DNA from: Mesotaenium endlicherianum
Taxonomy: Eukaryota; Streptophyta; Zygnematophyceae; Zygnematales; Mesotaeniaceae
NCBI GenBank assembly: GCA_009602735.1
Contig: WELA01002258.1
Coordinates: 210,180 to 274,179, forward strand
DNA length: 64,000 nt
Direction of reading: 5' to 3'
Part shown: positions 1 to 9,844 of the stretch, one piece after another
How positions within the stretch are numbered: position 1 is the stretch's first letter
How the letters are laid out: every line of letters begins with the position of its first letter
Translations under genes and position numbers: made by a program
The notes under the pieces: model-generated
Told to the model about the DNA's origin: nothing
Seen by the model: only the letters and a program-made list of their open reading frames with translations
Databases searched by the model: none

Positions 1-287
1 GAAGGTGCTTGTTGATGTGTTGGCACCCAACACATCCCAAAACTTGCCACCTCTTTCTAGAATAATGTACACATGTCCTTTTGACCTAAAAATGGCACAT
101 TTGACTTTTGCCATGTGGAGTTCTTCTAGGTTTTTCCTCTAACTTCGAAAATGCCTTAGAAGGTTCAAAAGACACGAACCAAGTCACTAGAGTACCTATT
201 CTCACTTGAACCCACATAATACTACTCCAAACATATTTGAAAACATTAAAATATATGCAATCTAATATATAATAACTCAAATCACTA
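1..287. other. Unassigned sequence left of element A
   Basis: AT-rich sequence with no recognisable coding region. Similarity to the gypsy pol of element A starts abruptly near 288, so this stretch is either what replaced the 5' part of that element or the edge of another insertion. I see no LTR end or target duplication here. Confidence 0.4.
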
Positions 288-2755
288 CAAAGGACTTGCT
301 TGATACCCTGTCTGGTGCTAAAGTGTTCAGTTTGATAGATCTTAAGAGTGGTTATTATCAAATCAGAATTGCTGAGAGGGACGAACACAAACCTGCTTTT
401 TGCACACGTTAAGGACATTATCAATTCAATGTGACGCCATTTGGACTGACTAATGCTCCTGCAACCTTTATGGGTTTCATGAATGACATTTTCAGGCCTT
501 ACTTGGATAAGTTTGTGCAAGTCTTCTTGGATGATATTTTAATTTTCTCTAAAAATGAAGCTGAGCATGCTGAGCACTTAAACACAGTCATGGACACTTT
601 AAGAACAAATTAATTATACGCTAAAATGAGCAAGTGTGATTTCTTCAAAGAAAGTATTGAATTCTTGGGCCACGTTGTCAGTAAAGCAGGCATTAGTGTG
701 GATCTAAAGAAAGTCCAGACCATAAGGGATTGGACAGTACCACAGTCTGTCTCGGAAGTTAGATCCTTCCTTGGGTTGGCTAACTATTATAGGACATTCA
801 TTGAAAATTATTCTACAAGGGCCAGTAAACTGACTAACCTTTCTTAGGACATAGGGTACGTGTGGGGGGAAGAGCAGCAAGCTGCCTTCCAGACCCTTAA
901 AGATGCTCTTTGTTCTACCCCAGTCTTAACTATGTATGACCCCAGCAAACCTGTGCAGGTGGTTACTGATGCTTCTGACTTTGCCATGGGTGCTATTTTG
1001 TTGCAGCCCGCCGACAAAACCACGAAGGATGGTAAGTTAAAGCGGGAGTGGCACCCTGTGCTGTATTAGTCTATGAAATTCAATCCAGCTGAGGTTAACT
1101 ATTGTGTGCATGATAAAGAGCTGCTTGCTATCATTCATGTTCTCAAACAGTGGAGAGCATACTTACATGGTGAGGCTTTTACGGTGATTACAGATCACTA
1201 GCTCTGACTCACTTTCAGAAGAAGTCCAAGCTGTCGAGGAGGGAGAACCGCTGGAGCCAGATGCTGGAGCAAGTCCAGATGGACTACAAACCAAGGAAGT
1301 TGAATCTTGCTGATGCACTCTCTAGAAGACCTGACTTGCAAGAAAGGAACTTTAGTCAGCATGCTGCAAACAAGGTCCTATGTGCACGCACTTCATTAAA
1401 AGTCAAAGAGTCCTTCCTTGAACAACTTAGGAAAGTCTACCTTTCTGACCCAACATTTGAGCCCAGCCCAACTGATGGTGCGTGTGTTGCTAATACACTC
1501 GAATATAGGTTGAAGGGAGGGGTCTGGATAACTGAAACTACTTCAGGACGACCAAAGTTGGTGATTCTTAATAACTTGGAACTAGGGTCTTTATTACTTA
1601 GGCAGGCTCATGACAATGTAGTGGGTGGACATTTGGGGCAAGCCAAAACTGTTGGCAAATTGGCAAAACATTATCATTGGAATGGGTTGCCTCGGGAGGT
1701 CTTGAACTATGTTAAGTCTTGTGATTAGTGTCAAAAAAATAAGTCTAGGCACACACCACCCGGGGGGCTATTACAACCCTTACCCATCCCAGCTGGACGC
1801 TGGGAAACAATATCCATGGACTGGGTGGTAACACTACCAAGAACTGCCAATGGGCATGATTCTATATTGGTAGTAGTGGAGAAATTGACAAAAATGGTCA
1901 TTTTCATCCCCACCACTATCAAGGTGACTGCACTCGAAACTGCGAGACAGTTCTACAACCATGTAGTATGCCAACATGGGCTACCCTCTAATATTATCTC
2001 AGACAAAGACTCAAAATTTACCTCTACGTTCTGGAGAGCTTTAATGGGGTTAATGGGAGTCAAACAGCTGCTCAGCACAGCAAACCAACCTCAGACTGAT
2101 GGGCAGATTGAACGAACTAACCGAGTTCTGCAAGAGGTGCTGAGAGCATATATTAACAAAGAACAAGATAATTGAGATCACCTGTTGCCTCAAATTCAAT
2201 TTGCGGTCAACAGTGCGGTGCACGTGTCAACAGGATAGGCTCCTTCTGAACTCAGTCTGGGTAGAGTACCTAAGTCTCCTTTAGATGTGCTAGGGAAGTC
2301 TTTAACTAACCTTGAGGGAATTGACAATCCGATATCTCTCCACTTAACTCAGGAGTTTGTTGACACCCTGTCAGAAGTCCAACACAATCTGCACAAAGTC
2401 CAGGAAAATCAACAAAAACGCGCTAATGAACTCCGTCGGGAGCTGACATTCTCAAAGGGGGATTTGGTCAAACTGCATTCTCAACACCTGTACCTGCCTG
2501 GTGTGGTCAAGAAAAAGCTTGGTCCGGTCTGGGTCGGTCCATATTCGGTGGTGCGTCGTGTCGGTCAGCACGCTTACAAACTGAACATGTCAGCGGAATA
2601 CAAGGGTCACCTAGTCTTTAATGTCTCCTTCCTGGAACCCTACATCAAGGGTGACGCTCTGTTCACCGGTCGGTTACCTGTCCAACCGGGCCGGTCCCAG
2701 CTGTCAGGGATGGTGACCCTGAGGAATATGAGATCGAGGAGATTTAGACGCTCCC
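288..2755 (+). pseudogene. Ty3/gypsy pol remnant (RT, RNase H, integrase) of element A
   Basis: The reading frame is homologous to Pol of element B but is broken by in-frame stops, for example near 410, 847, 1068, 1728 and 2175, and by small indels such as the one near 1200. Still visible are the RT block with [12 protein letters not shown] and the FLDD catalytic motif near 530, RNase H with [16 protein letters not shown] near 960-1010, the integrase His/Cys zinc region near 1600-1735, and the integrase core ending in TDGQIERTNR near 2095-2125. The frame runs to the start of the chromodomain, where a solo LTR interrupts it. It cannot make a functional polyprotein. Gag and protease are missing on the left. 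Confidence 0.9.
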
Positions 2756-4014
2756 TGTAATGAATCAGTTCATTATTTATTTAATTAATTGCATATATAA
2801 ATATAACATTAAATAAGTATTATGTCAGTATACTCACATGTGCGAGTTCATCTAAATGAATGAATGTTAATGTAATGCGAGTTTACTTACTTCGTCAAAA
2901 ATGTCAGCAGGATGACTTTTGTATCACAGTGTAGTTTGCTGACTTGTTGGGAAGGTCAGCAGGATGACTTTTGTATCATAGTATAGTTTGCTGAGATTTG
3001 TATATCAGTTATATATAGGATGTAATATCAGTAGGTTGACATCTAGTAAGCTCTCCTCATATTAGTCAGTATACTTAGCTTCAGTACGCTGAGGATAGAT
3101 ACATTCATTTAGATTATTATTTGTAGATTGGCACATGTGACCGTAGCATACCGAAAGTCGGAAGGTCGACTGAGATTCGGTGAACCGATGTCCTACCAGT
3201 GTGGTTAACTCCTGGGTGGGCGGAGCCGTCGTCAGTCAACTGAATAATTAGGACTTCAGTCAACCGACCAATTAATATGGTCGTTATACCTAGATCCGAG
3301 GGTCCCAACTTAACGGGTTTCCCACGAAACGGCGCACCTTGCGCCGTGGTCAACCAGGTGGTCACTAGGTACATAGCAGGCTGGGATCTCGTGGTCCCTC
3401 ATTCTGGACAGTAGGCTTTACAGTCGGATTTCTACTTGCAAGTCATGTGTGCACTTTTGGGTTCGTTCTAATGACCAGCCTTCACGGAAATTAACATGGT
3501 TGCTTTGTCTGCGCTCCAAATGGGACAAACTAAGACTTTTCGGAAAGGTCTCGTCAAGATGCATCCGTTTCCGTTAAGTTTGCTCAATTTGAAGTAGTAT
3601 TGGCAAAGTTATGCCCTCTGAAATTTTGGGGTCACACAGCGGACAGATTCCATGGTTTTGCACCTAAGTCAGTGGGATGTGTTTTAGCTACATTATGGTC
3701 ATCTGAATGAGAGCGCCTTTGCTATTCAGTCCCCTGACGTTGTGCATGTGCTATACATGCTTGCATGCCTGGTAGGCAAGAGGCCATGAGTTTCTAAAGG
3801 AGAAGCTCTACTCCTCAAGCTCGCCTCTTTCTTGTGCCTTGTATTCGCGTGCAACTATGGCACACTACGATGAGTGAATCAAGGGTTATAGATGAGTAAA
3901 CGGAATTCATTGTAAGGGCAAAGATCGCTCCCTGATTTCACACGCTTCCACCTATCTCTGATTGTTTATATTTAAATGAAATATAGTAATCTTGAATAAG
4001 CAAGATTCATTTCA
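2756..4014 (+). mobile_element. Solo LTR inserted in pol of element A
   Basis: The segment starts TGTAATGAATCAG and ends GATTCATTTCA, the same terminal sequences as the LTRs of elements A, B and E, and it is flanked by the 5-bp direct repeat CTCCC (2751-2755 and 4015-4019). At 1,259 bp it is longer than the ~720-bp LTRs of B, so it belongs to a different subfamily. It splits the chromodomain coding sequence, whose two halves match element B on either side. A solo LTR is the usual product of LTR-LTR recombination that deletes the internal region. Confidence 0.88.
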
Positions 4015-4022
4015 CTCCCTCT

Positions 4023-4175
4023 GTTCGTCGATCATCTAAATATATCATGAAATATCTGGTCAGATGGAAGGGTTACGATGCCTCGGGGGATACTTGGGAA
4101 TTTAAGGACCATCTGACCAATGCCAAAGGGGCGTTGAAACGATTCCAATTTCGGACGGCTTGGGCACCTCCCTAA
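4023..4175 (+). pseudogene. Displaced chromodomain end of element A pol
   Basis: This encodes a segment containing [19 protein letters not shown] and ending in TAA, homologous to the Pol C-terminus of element B. The aromatic pattern Y...W.GY....TWE is that of a chromodomain, which in chromoviruses follows the integrase and can bias integration towards particular chromatin. It is separated from the rest of pol by the solo LTR at 2756-4014. Confidence 0.85.
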
Positions 4176-4225
4176 TTGTCATTTCACTTGACATGGGAAG
4201 GTGATAGGAGGCCCTGTCTCCAATT

Positions 4226-4241
4226 AAGTTGGAGGGAAAAT
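4226..4241 (+). promoter_or_regulatory. Internal polypurine-tract-like sequence, element A
   Basis: AAGTTGGAGGGAAAAT lies about 50 nt after the pol stop and is nearly identical to the tract immediately before the 3' LTR (AAGTTAGAGGGAT, ending at 6499). The same duplicate tract sits at the same place in element B (9781-9797) and at the start of D (near 17985). Its use as a second plus-strand primer is inference. Confidence 0.5.
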
Positions 4242-4477
4242 GTGTGAGTAAATGACAGTTAGTGTGCGAGAAATGGACGAAAATTGACAATAAGGTGACA
4301 GCATAGTGCAGATGTGACAGTCAGGCCCACATTAAGCTAAGTTGGAGAGTGCCCACCACTCGGAAGGAGAAAGGGACCAACACTTCAACAATTCACTTAT
4401 TCCATCCTGCACACACATTCATCCGTTAATTCTCATTGCACTGCAGCCCCATTGACTCCTAATAATCACTCTGTAAG

Positions 4478-4588
4478 GTAAAATGGGAGCAAACCTACCA
4501 CCATAATAATACCAACTATTTCTCTTCCTGCATGTCCTGTGACAAAGATTGAGATCCTACTAACTTATGCCCTGGTTATATGTGCAAG
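4478..4588 (+). other. Intron-like leader segment before the accessory ORF (element A)
   Basis: A donor-like CTGTAAG|GTAAAA begins the segment and GTGCAAG ends it directly at the ATG of the accessory ORF. Element B and copy D have matching donor and acceptor contexts and similar lengths (103 and 124 nt). This suggests a spliced leader on an accessory-ORF transcript, but splicing is inferred, not shown. Confidence 0.45.
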
Positions 4589-6266
4589 ATGGCTCCCACC
4601 ACACAAAAGGAAGACAGAAAACGCAAGGCAGAAAGAGTTAGGAGGACAATGGAGCAATACCAGAAAGAGCTGGCGGCAACGTCCCTCACAAGGCGAGAAC
4701 AAGATAGGGTCCGCAAACAACAAGAGGCGGCAGAAGAAGCACAGAGGAAGAAGGAGCAAGAGGCGGAAAGTCTCAGGAAAGTTGAGGAGGAGAGACAAAA
4801 GAAATAACAAGAGGAAGCGGCGTCAGCAGAGGAGGAGAGAAGGAAAAAGGCTGAAGCTGAGAGGCAAAAGAGCCTGGCACTTACAGATATACTGTGGTGG
4901 ATGCCCAAACCTTTGATAATCTGAAGGAAGCAATACTGGCAGCCCAGGAGATCAACAAGGTGGAACAGAGAACAATGCTACAGAGGTAAGGAAATGAAGC
5001 TCTGGATAGGTACATTGAGACACAAACGGGTGTGGTCCTCCACGAAGATTATGCTAAGATGGTGGGGTATACGGCAGAGCAGGCATGGTTTCTTGCAGAT
5101 GACTCATAAGATAAGCCATTACCAGTGCCTGGCATAGTGGGGGATCAGAGACTCATTAGGATGGTGAGCATGCAGCCCGATAGCTTTAAAAATACAATAT
5201 TTTACCTGACATTGCTGCCAATCTACAATGAAGTTGAGAGGAGGAGCTGGGCGTACTTGGCCAAGGAAATAGGGCAGCAGATGTTCTCCCCCCGCTGGTT
5301 TCCTTGTAAGCTGAAAAAGGCTGAGCATGGGCCACAGTACTACCAGCAGCTCACAGACTAGAGGTGGATGATCGTCACGAACAGAAAGCAGGAGTGTGAC
5401 CGGGCTCACCGAGATGACTTCCACTATGGGCTGCACGGCTACCTCATCCTACCACCTCACATTGACCCTTGGGACCCCAGGCTTAATGGGTGCCTGAGTA
5501 ATATGAATGCAGAGACCAAGGAGCACAAGCGGAGGGGAAGGGACTATTTCTCTAAAGGGAAGCATGCCTTTGTCAAATGGGCAAAGAATGCAAGCCGGAT
5601 AGATATCAGCAGGCTGAAGGCCAAGCAACCTCCAGCTCGTCCTAAGAAAGGGAGGTCAGTAGATTTTTCCATGTCTACTAGGGAGCAAGATGACTTGGTG
5701 GACGAAACCCCTACCCTCAGAGAGGAGGAAGATGAGGAGGATGAGGAAGAAGAATAGGGCAGAAAAGAAGCATCAAGTGCTGGTGCTTAGGAGACTCAGG
5801 GGCAGGCAGAAGCAGGGACCCTCAGGGCGCCAAAATCAGGTGTATGGAATGTGATCCCTACTGTGGGGGCAACAGGACCCCGCACTTGTTCTCCCAGTCC
5901 ACCTGCCCAAACAGGGGAAGAAGCTGATCAGCCTGTACTTGGCAGCAGAGAAAGGCAGAAAACCCCAGAGGACAGGGGTAGAAGGAGAGGGACACGCGGA
6001 GTAGCCAGAGTTATGCCGGCCTCCCCCTTCGTTCAAGGACATGTACCTCTTGCCAATGTATTTTAGCATCCTACTGGAATGCCTGTCTATGTAAGGATCA
6101 ACACCCAAGTGGTTGAAGAGCAGGCTACAATCCTTTGTTCTCCCCAAGGTTCAACTTTAGAACAAACAGGGTTCTTTAGAAGGCCAGCTGACAGACCTAG
6201 AGGACTGTCCAGATCTAGGTCCATATCTCAGTCTCCTGATCCTGGAGCCCCAGGAACAACCTTTAA
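4589..6266 (+). pseudogene. Broken accessory (post-pol) ORF of element A
   Basis: Homologous along its whole length to the intact accessory ORF of element B: it begins MAPTTQKEDRKRKAE, continues through a Lys/Glu/Arg-rich coiled-coil part, a central region and an acidic run (EEEDEEDEEEE near 5718-5755), and ends in an Arg/Ser/Pro-rich tail. In-frame stops occur near 4804, 4989, 5107, 5359 and 5755, with frameshifts (for example near 4880), so it is not translatable. The family is unknown to me. It lies between the chromodomain end and the 3' polypurine tract, the place where env-like or additional ORFs sit in some plant gypsy elements. Confidence 0.8.
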
Positions 6267-6499
6267 GACATCAAAACCATCCTCTAGTCGAGCCTTGCTG
6301 GAGGTCTCTCTGTTTGCACCCCACAACGGAAGTGGACTAAGGGTGGAGGTGACAGTTCACAGTCACTAGTGATCCCCATAGCTAGGCAACAGTGTTGAAG
6401 CAAGAGACAGGCGGTAGGAGGTTAGTTTTTATAGTTTCCTTACCAGCTAACTTTACTGCTTAAAATTGTCGAGGCGACAACAATTTAAGTTAGAGGGAT

Positions 6500-7069
6500 T
6501 GTAATGAATCAGGACATTGGTAGATATAATATTCATTTAAATATAATAGTTAGTTTAGTATACTCGTAGATATAATATTCATTTAAAAATATTAGTTAAT
6601 TAAGTTCAACCTGCTGAAATTTAGTTAATATTCATTTTGATGGACTTAATAAAATTATTAGTTTAATGACTTAGCCGGGAGTAGCAGGCTCAAGTCAACT
6701 TAGGTTAACTTGCTGACACATTCTTTGACAGCCGGCTGACTTCCGTACTCGATAGCAGCAAACTGCCTAGCTATGCATCTAAGTGCGGTGTGCTAGATGA
6801 GTGGCTAGATGACACCCTTAAGTTGGATGGCAATTCGGGATGATGGGAGATGGCTGTGGATATGGTTAGCCGAGGTCCTACCGACGTGGTTAACTCCCGG
6901 GGAGGCGGTGCCACTGCACTTGCCGTTGAACAGTAAACTCATTCCAGGTACATATGCTAGGTATTGCTCTCGAGTTCGGCATTCGAAAACAAGGCCAACT
7001 CTCTTGTACAGCTTACTGAGAGATATATGAATCCAAGGCGAGAAGCCATTGATATGCACCGTCGTCTAG
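6500..7069 (+). mobile_element. 3' LTR of element A, left portion
   Basis: Begins TGTAATGAATCAGGAC directly after the polypurine run GTTAGAGGGAT and matches the LTR of element B in opposite orientation. It breaks off at 7069 where element B is inserted (target duplication TCTAG at 7065-7069) and continues at 15864-16061, ending GATTCATTTCA. Confidence 0.88.
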
Positions 7070-7787
7070 TGAAATGAATCGACTTACCAAATAGGCGATT
7101 AACAATTAATAAAGATCTTTATATCAGCAAGTAATCTTATGGTATTTTCGTTAACTAGTTAAACGGCAAAAGACAATACACTAGCAGGGAATAATACTCG
7201 TAAGTCAAATGCGAGTAAACTAGCATCAATGATGCAAATCAGTAAACTCATACATAAGCAAGGTTAGAAGACAGTGCGTATCAATGGCTTCTCGCCTTGG
7301 ATTCAGAGTTCTCTCAGTAAGCTGTACAAAGAGTTGGCCTCGTTTCCGAATGCCGAACTCGAGAGCAATGCCTAGCATATGTACATGGAATGAGTTTACT
7401 GTTCAACGGTCAGTGCGATGGCACCGCCTACCCGGGAGTTAACCACGTTGGTAGGACCTCGGTTAACCAAATCCACCGCCATCTCCCATCATCCCGAATA
7501 GCCATCCATCATAGGGATGTCATCTGGCTATTCATCTAGCATATCGCACTTAGATGCATATCAAGGCAGTTCGCTGCTACCGAGTACGGAAGTCAGCTTG
7601 CTGTCAAAGAATGTGTCAGCAAGCTGACTTATATGGACTTTCAGCCTGCTGCTTTCGACTGAGTCATCAAACTGATAATTATGTAAAGTCCAGCAGACTG
7701 ACTATTAACTAAAGTTCAGCAGGCTGAACTTAATTAACTATTATATTTAAATGAATATTATATCCACTAATATACTGATTCATTACA
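7070..7787 (-). repeat. 3' LTR of element B
   Basis: Read on the minus strand it runs from TGTAATGAATC (at 7787) to TTCATTTCA (at 7070). It is a direct repeat of 15143-15863 and carries the short inverted terminal TG...CA. Within U3 are repeated palindromes of the form TCAGC...GCTGA. Confidence 0.92.
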
Positions 7788-7800
7788 ATCCCTCCAACTT
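7788..7800 (-). promoter_or_regulatory. Polypurine tract of element B
   Basis: On the minus strand AAGTTGGAGGGAT directly abuts the TG of the 3' LTR. This is the expected site for plus-strand DNA priming in LTR retrotransposons. It is shared by element A (ends 6499) and by D (just before 20170). Confidence 0.85.
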
Positions 7801-7900
7801 AACTTGTTGTCGCCTCGACAACATTAAACTGCAGAAATTTTAAATAAGGGAACTGAACCTGACCAGCCTCCCTTACTGACTGCCTCTTCAGCGTGTCACC

Positions 7901-9577
7901 TTAAGGGGTTGTTCCTGGGGCTTCAGGATCAGGAGACGGAGATCTGGACCTAGATCTGGACAGCCCTCTAGGTCTGTCAGCTGGCCTTCTAAAGAACCCT
8001 GTTTGCTCTAAAGTTGGCCCTCGGGGAGAACGGAGGATGGTGGCCTGCTCTTCAACCACTTGGGTGTTGATTCCCACATAGACAGGCATTCCAGTAGGAT
8101 GCTGAAATACATTGGCTAGAGGTACATGCCCCTGAGCGGAGGGGGAGGCTGGCATACCTCTGGCCCACCCGCGTGTCCCTCTTCTGGCACCCCTGTCCTC
8201 TGGGGATTTCTGTCTGTGTCTGCTGCCCAGTACAGTCAGATCAGCTTCTTCCCCTGCTTGGGCAGGTGGGCTGGGGGAGCGAGCGCGGGGTCCAGTTGTC
8301 GCCATAACGGGGATCACATTCCAAACACCTGATCGTGGTTCTTTAGGAAGCGCCCCTGCCTGTCCCTGGGTATCCTGAGTACCTGCTGCTGATGCTTCTC
8401 CTCTGCCTTGTTCTTCTTCCTCATCCTCCTCATCCTCCTCCTCGGAGAGAGTAGGGGTCTCGTCCACTAAGTCGTCCTGCTCCCTAGTAGACATGGAGTA
8501 GTCTACCGACCTCCCTTTCTTAGGGCGCGCTGGAGGTTGCTTGGCCTTCAGCCTACTGATATCTATCCGGCCTGCATTCTTTGCCCATTTGACAAAGGCA
8601 TGCTTTCCCTTAGAGAAGTACTCTCTTCCCCTCCTCCTATGTTCCTTGGTCTCTGCATTCATATTGCTCAGGCATCCATTCAGCCTGGGGTCCCAAGGGG
8701 CAATGTGAGGTGGTAGGATGAGATAGCCGTCTAGGCCATAGTGGAAGTCATCCGGTTGGGCTCGGTCACACTCCTGCTTCTTATTTGTGACGGTCATCCA
8801 CCTCCAGTCTGTTGGCTGCTGGTAGTACTGGGGTCCGTGCTCAGCCTTCCTCAGTTTACACGGGAACCAGTGGGGAGAGAACATCTGCTGTCCTGCTTCC
8901 CTGGCCAAGTACTCCCAGCTCCTTCTCTCAACTTCATTGTAAGCTGGCAGGAGTGTGAGGTAGAATACCGTATCCTTAAAGCTATCGGGCCGCATGCTCA
9001 CCATCCGGATGAGTCTCTGATCTCCCACTATTCCCGGTATGGGGACCGGCTTGTCCTCTGAATCATCTGCGAGATACCGGGCCTGCTCTGCTGTATAGCC
9101 CACCATCTTAGCATAATCTTCGTAAAGGACCACGCCGGTGTGTGTCTCGATGTACCTGTCCAGTGCTGTAGCTCCTTCCTTCTGTAGCAGTGTTGTCTGT
9201 TCCAGCCTGTTGATCTCCTGGGCTGCCAGCAATGCTTCCTTCAGGTTATCGAAGTTTTGGCCACCCACCACAGTATACCTGTAAGTGGCCAAGCTCTTCT
9301 GTCTGTCCGCTTCAATCTTTTTTCTTTTCTCCTCTTCTGCCGCTGCCGCTTCTTCTTGCTGTTTCTTCTGTCTCTCCTCCTCAGCCTTCCTGAGGTTTTC
9401 CGCTTCCTGATCCTTCTTCCTCTGTGCCTCTTCTGCCGCCTCTTGTTGCTTGCGGACCCTTTCTTGTTCTCTCCTGGTGAGGGACGTCGCCGCCAGCTCC
9501 TTCTGGTATTGCTCCATTGTCCTCCTGGCTTCTTCTGCCTTGCGCTTTCTGTCCTCCTTTTGTGTGGTGGGCGCCAT
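7901..9577 (-). CDS. Accessory post-pol ORF of element B, unknown function
   Basis: A 558-residue protein of no family I recognise. I chose the ATG at 9577, not the in-frame ATG at 9601, because an acceptor-like CATGTGCAG|G lies just before it and all three copies share an M(A)P-T-x-Q-K-E-D-R-K-R-K-A start. Residues about 1-125 are Lys/Glu/Arg/Gln-rich heptad-like sequence, probably coiled coil. About 130-370 is a more complex, probably folded region, with a WFPC block, paired tryptophans (WRW) and a block with WDPRLNGCLSNMN. About 390-410 is a run of Glu/Asp. The C-terminus is Pro/Arg/Ser-rich and has an SR-like SRSRSRSPSP near the end. No signal peptide or membrane helix is visible, so it does not look like an envelope protein. 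The open frame here, and the broken but colinear copies in A and D, suggest it was kept for some time. A captured host gene or an element-specific nucleic-acid-binding factor are both possible. Confidence 0.85.
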   Translation of the reverse strand: MAPTTQKEDRKRKAEEARRTMEQYQKELAATSLTRREQERVRKQQEAAEEAQRKKDQEAENLRKAEEERQKKQQEEAAAAEEEKRKKIEADRQKSLATYRYTVVGGQNFDNLKEALLAAQEINRLEQTTLLQKEGATALDRYIETHTGVVLYEDYAKMVGYTAEQARYLADDSEDKPVPIPGIVGDQRLIRMVSMRPDSFKDTVFYLTLLPAYNEVERRSWEYLAREAGQQMFSPHWFPCKLRKAEHGPQYYQQPTDWRWMTVTNKKQECDRAQPDDFHYGLDGYLILPPHIAPWDPRLNGCLSNMNAETKEHRRRGREYFSKGKHAFVKWAKNAGRIDISRLKAKQPPARPKKGRSVDYSMSTREQDDLVDETPTLSEEEDEEDEEEEQGRGEASAAGTQDTQGQAGALPKEPRSGVWNVIPVMATTGPRARSPSPPAQAGEEADLTVLGSRHRQKSPEDRGARRGTRGWARGMPASPSAQGHVPLANVFQHPTGMPVYVGINTQVVEEQATILRSPRGPTLEQTGFFRRPADRPRGLSRSRSRSPSPDPEAPGTTP

Positions 9578-9578
9578 C

Positions 9579-9681
9579 CTGCACATGTAACCAGGGCACA
9601 AGTTAGTAGGATATGGACCTTTGTCATAGGGATTGCAGGAAGTATGTTAGTATTTAGTATAGTGGCTTCGCTGCTGTTTAC
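9579..9681 (-). other. Intron-like leader segment before the accessory ORF (element B)
   Basis: On the minus strand CTGTAAG|GTAAAC starts a 103-nt segment that ends CATGTGCAG|G, one base before the accessory ATG at 9577. Donor context, acceptor context and position are repeated in element A (4478-4588) and copy D (18118-18241). This looks like an intron in the 5' leader of a separate accessory mRNA. RNA evidence is needed. Confidence 0.5.
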
Positions 9682-9780
9682 CTTACAGGATGATTGCTAA
9701 AAGTTGACGTAGTTGCGATGCGCTACACATAAACGTATGAGTGTGTTTTTATCGCTCTCGCTCACTAACTGTCATATATT

Positions 9781-9797
9781 TTCCCCTCCAACTTAAA
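9781..9797 (-). promoter_or_regulatory. Internal polypurine-tract-like sequence, element B
   Basis: On the minus strand TTTAAGTTGGAGGGGAA lies about 50 nt after the pol stop. It duplicates the core AAGTTGGAGGG of the real tract at 7788-7800. The stretch between it and the intron-like donor may be a decayed LTR-derived promoter for the accessory ORF. That is inference. Confidence 0.5.
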
Positions 9798-9844
9798 TGG
9801 AGACAGGACCGCCTGTCACCTTCCCGTGTCAACTGAAATGACAG

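Larger units (their letters stand above)
288..7069 (+). mobile_element. Element A: decayed Ty3/gypsy retrotransposon (left part, 5' truncated)
   Basis: Plus-strand relative of the nearly intact element B. In order it holds a broken pol (288-2755), a solo-LTR insertion (2756-4014), the displaced chromodomain end of pol (4023-4175), a broken accessory ORF (4589-6266), a polypurine tract just before 6500 and a 3' LTR. That LTR is cut at 7069 by element B and resumes at 15864-16061. Gag, protease and the 5' LTR are absent. Layer order by nesting: A is older than both the solo LTR and B. Boundaries rest on alignment by eye to element B. Confidence 0.8.

Noticed and set aside
4539-4916. Arg/Lys-rich ORF overlapping the start of the accessory pseudogene (and the like at 9241-9627)
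   Set aside because: Alternative frames of the coiled-coil-coding sequence; the frame conserved in all three copies is the MxPTxQKEDRKRKAE one.
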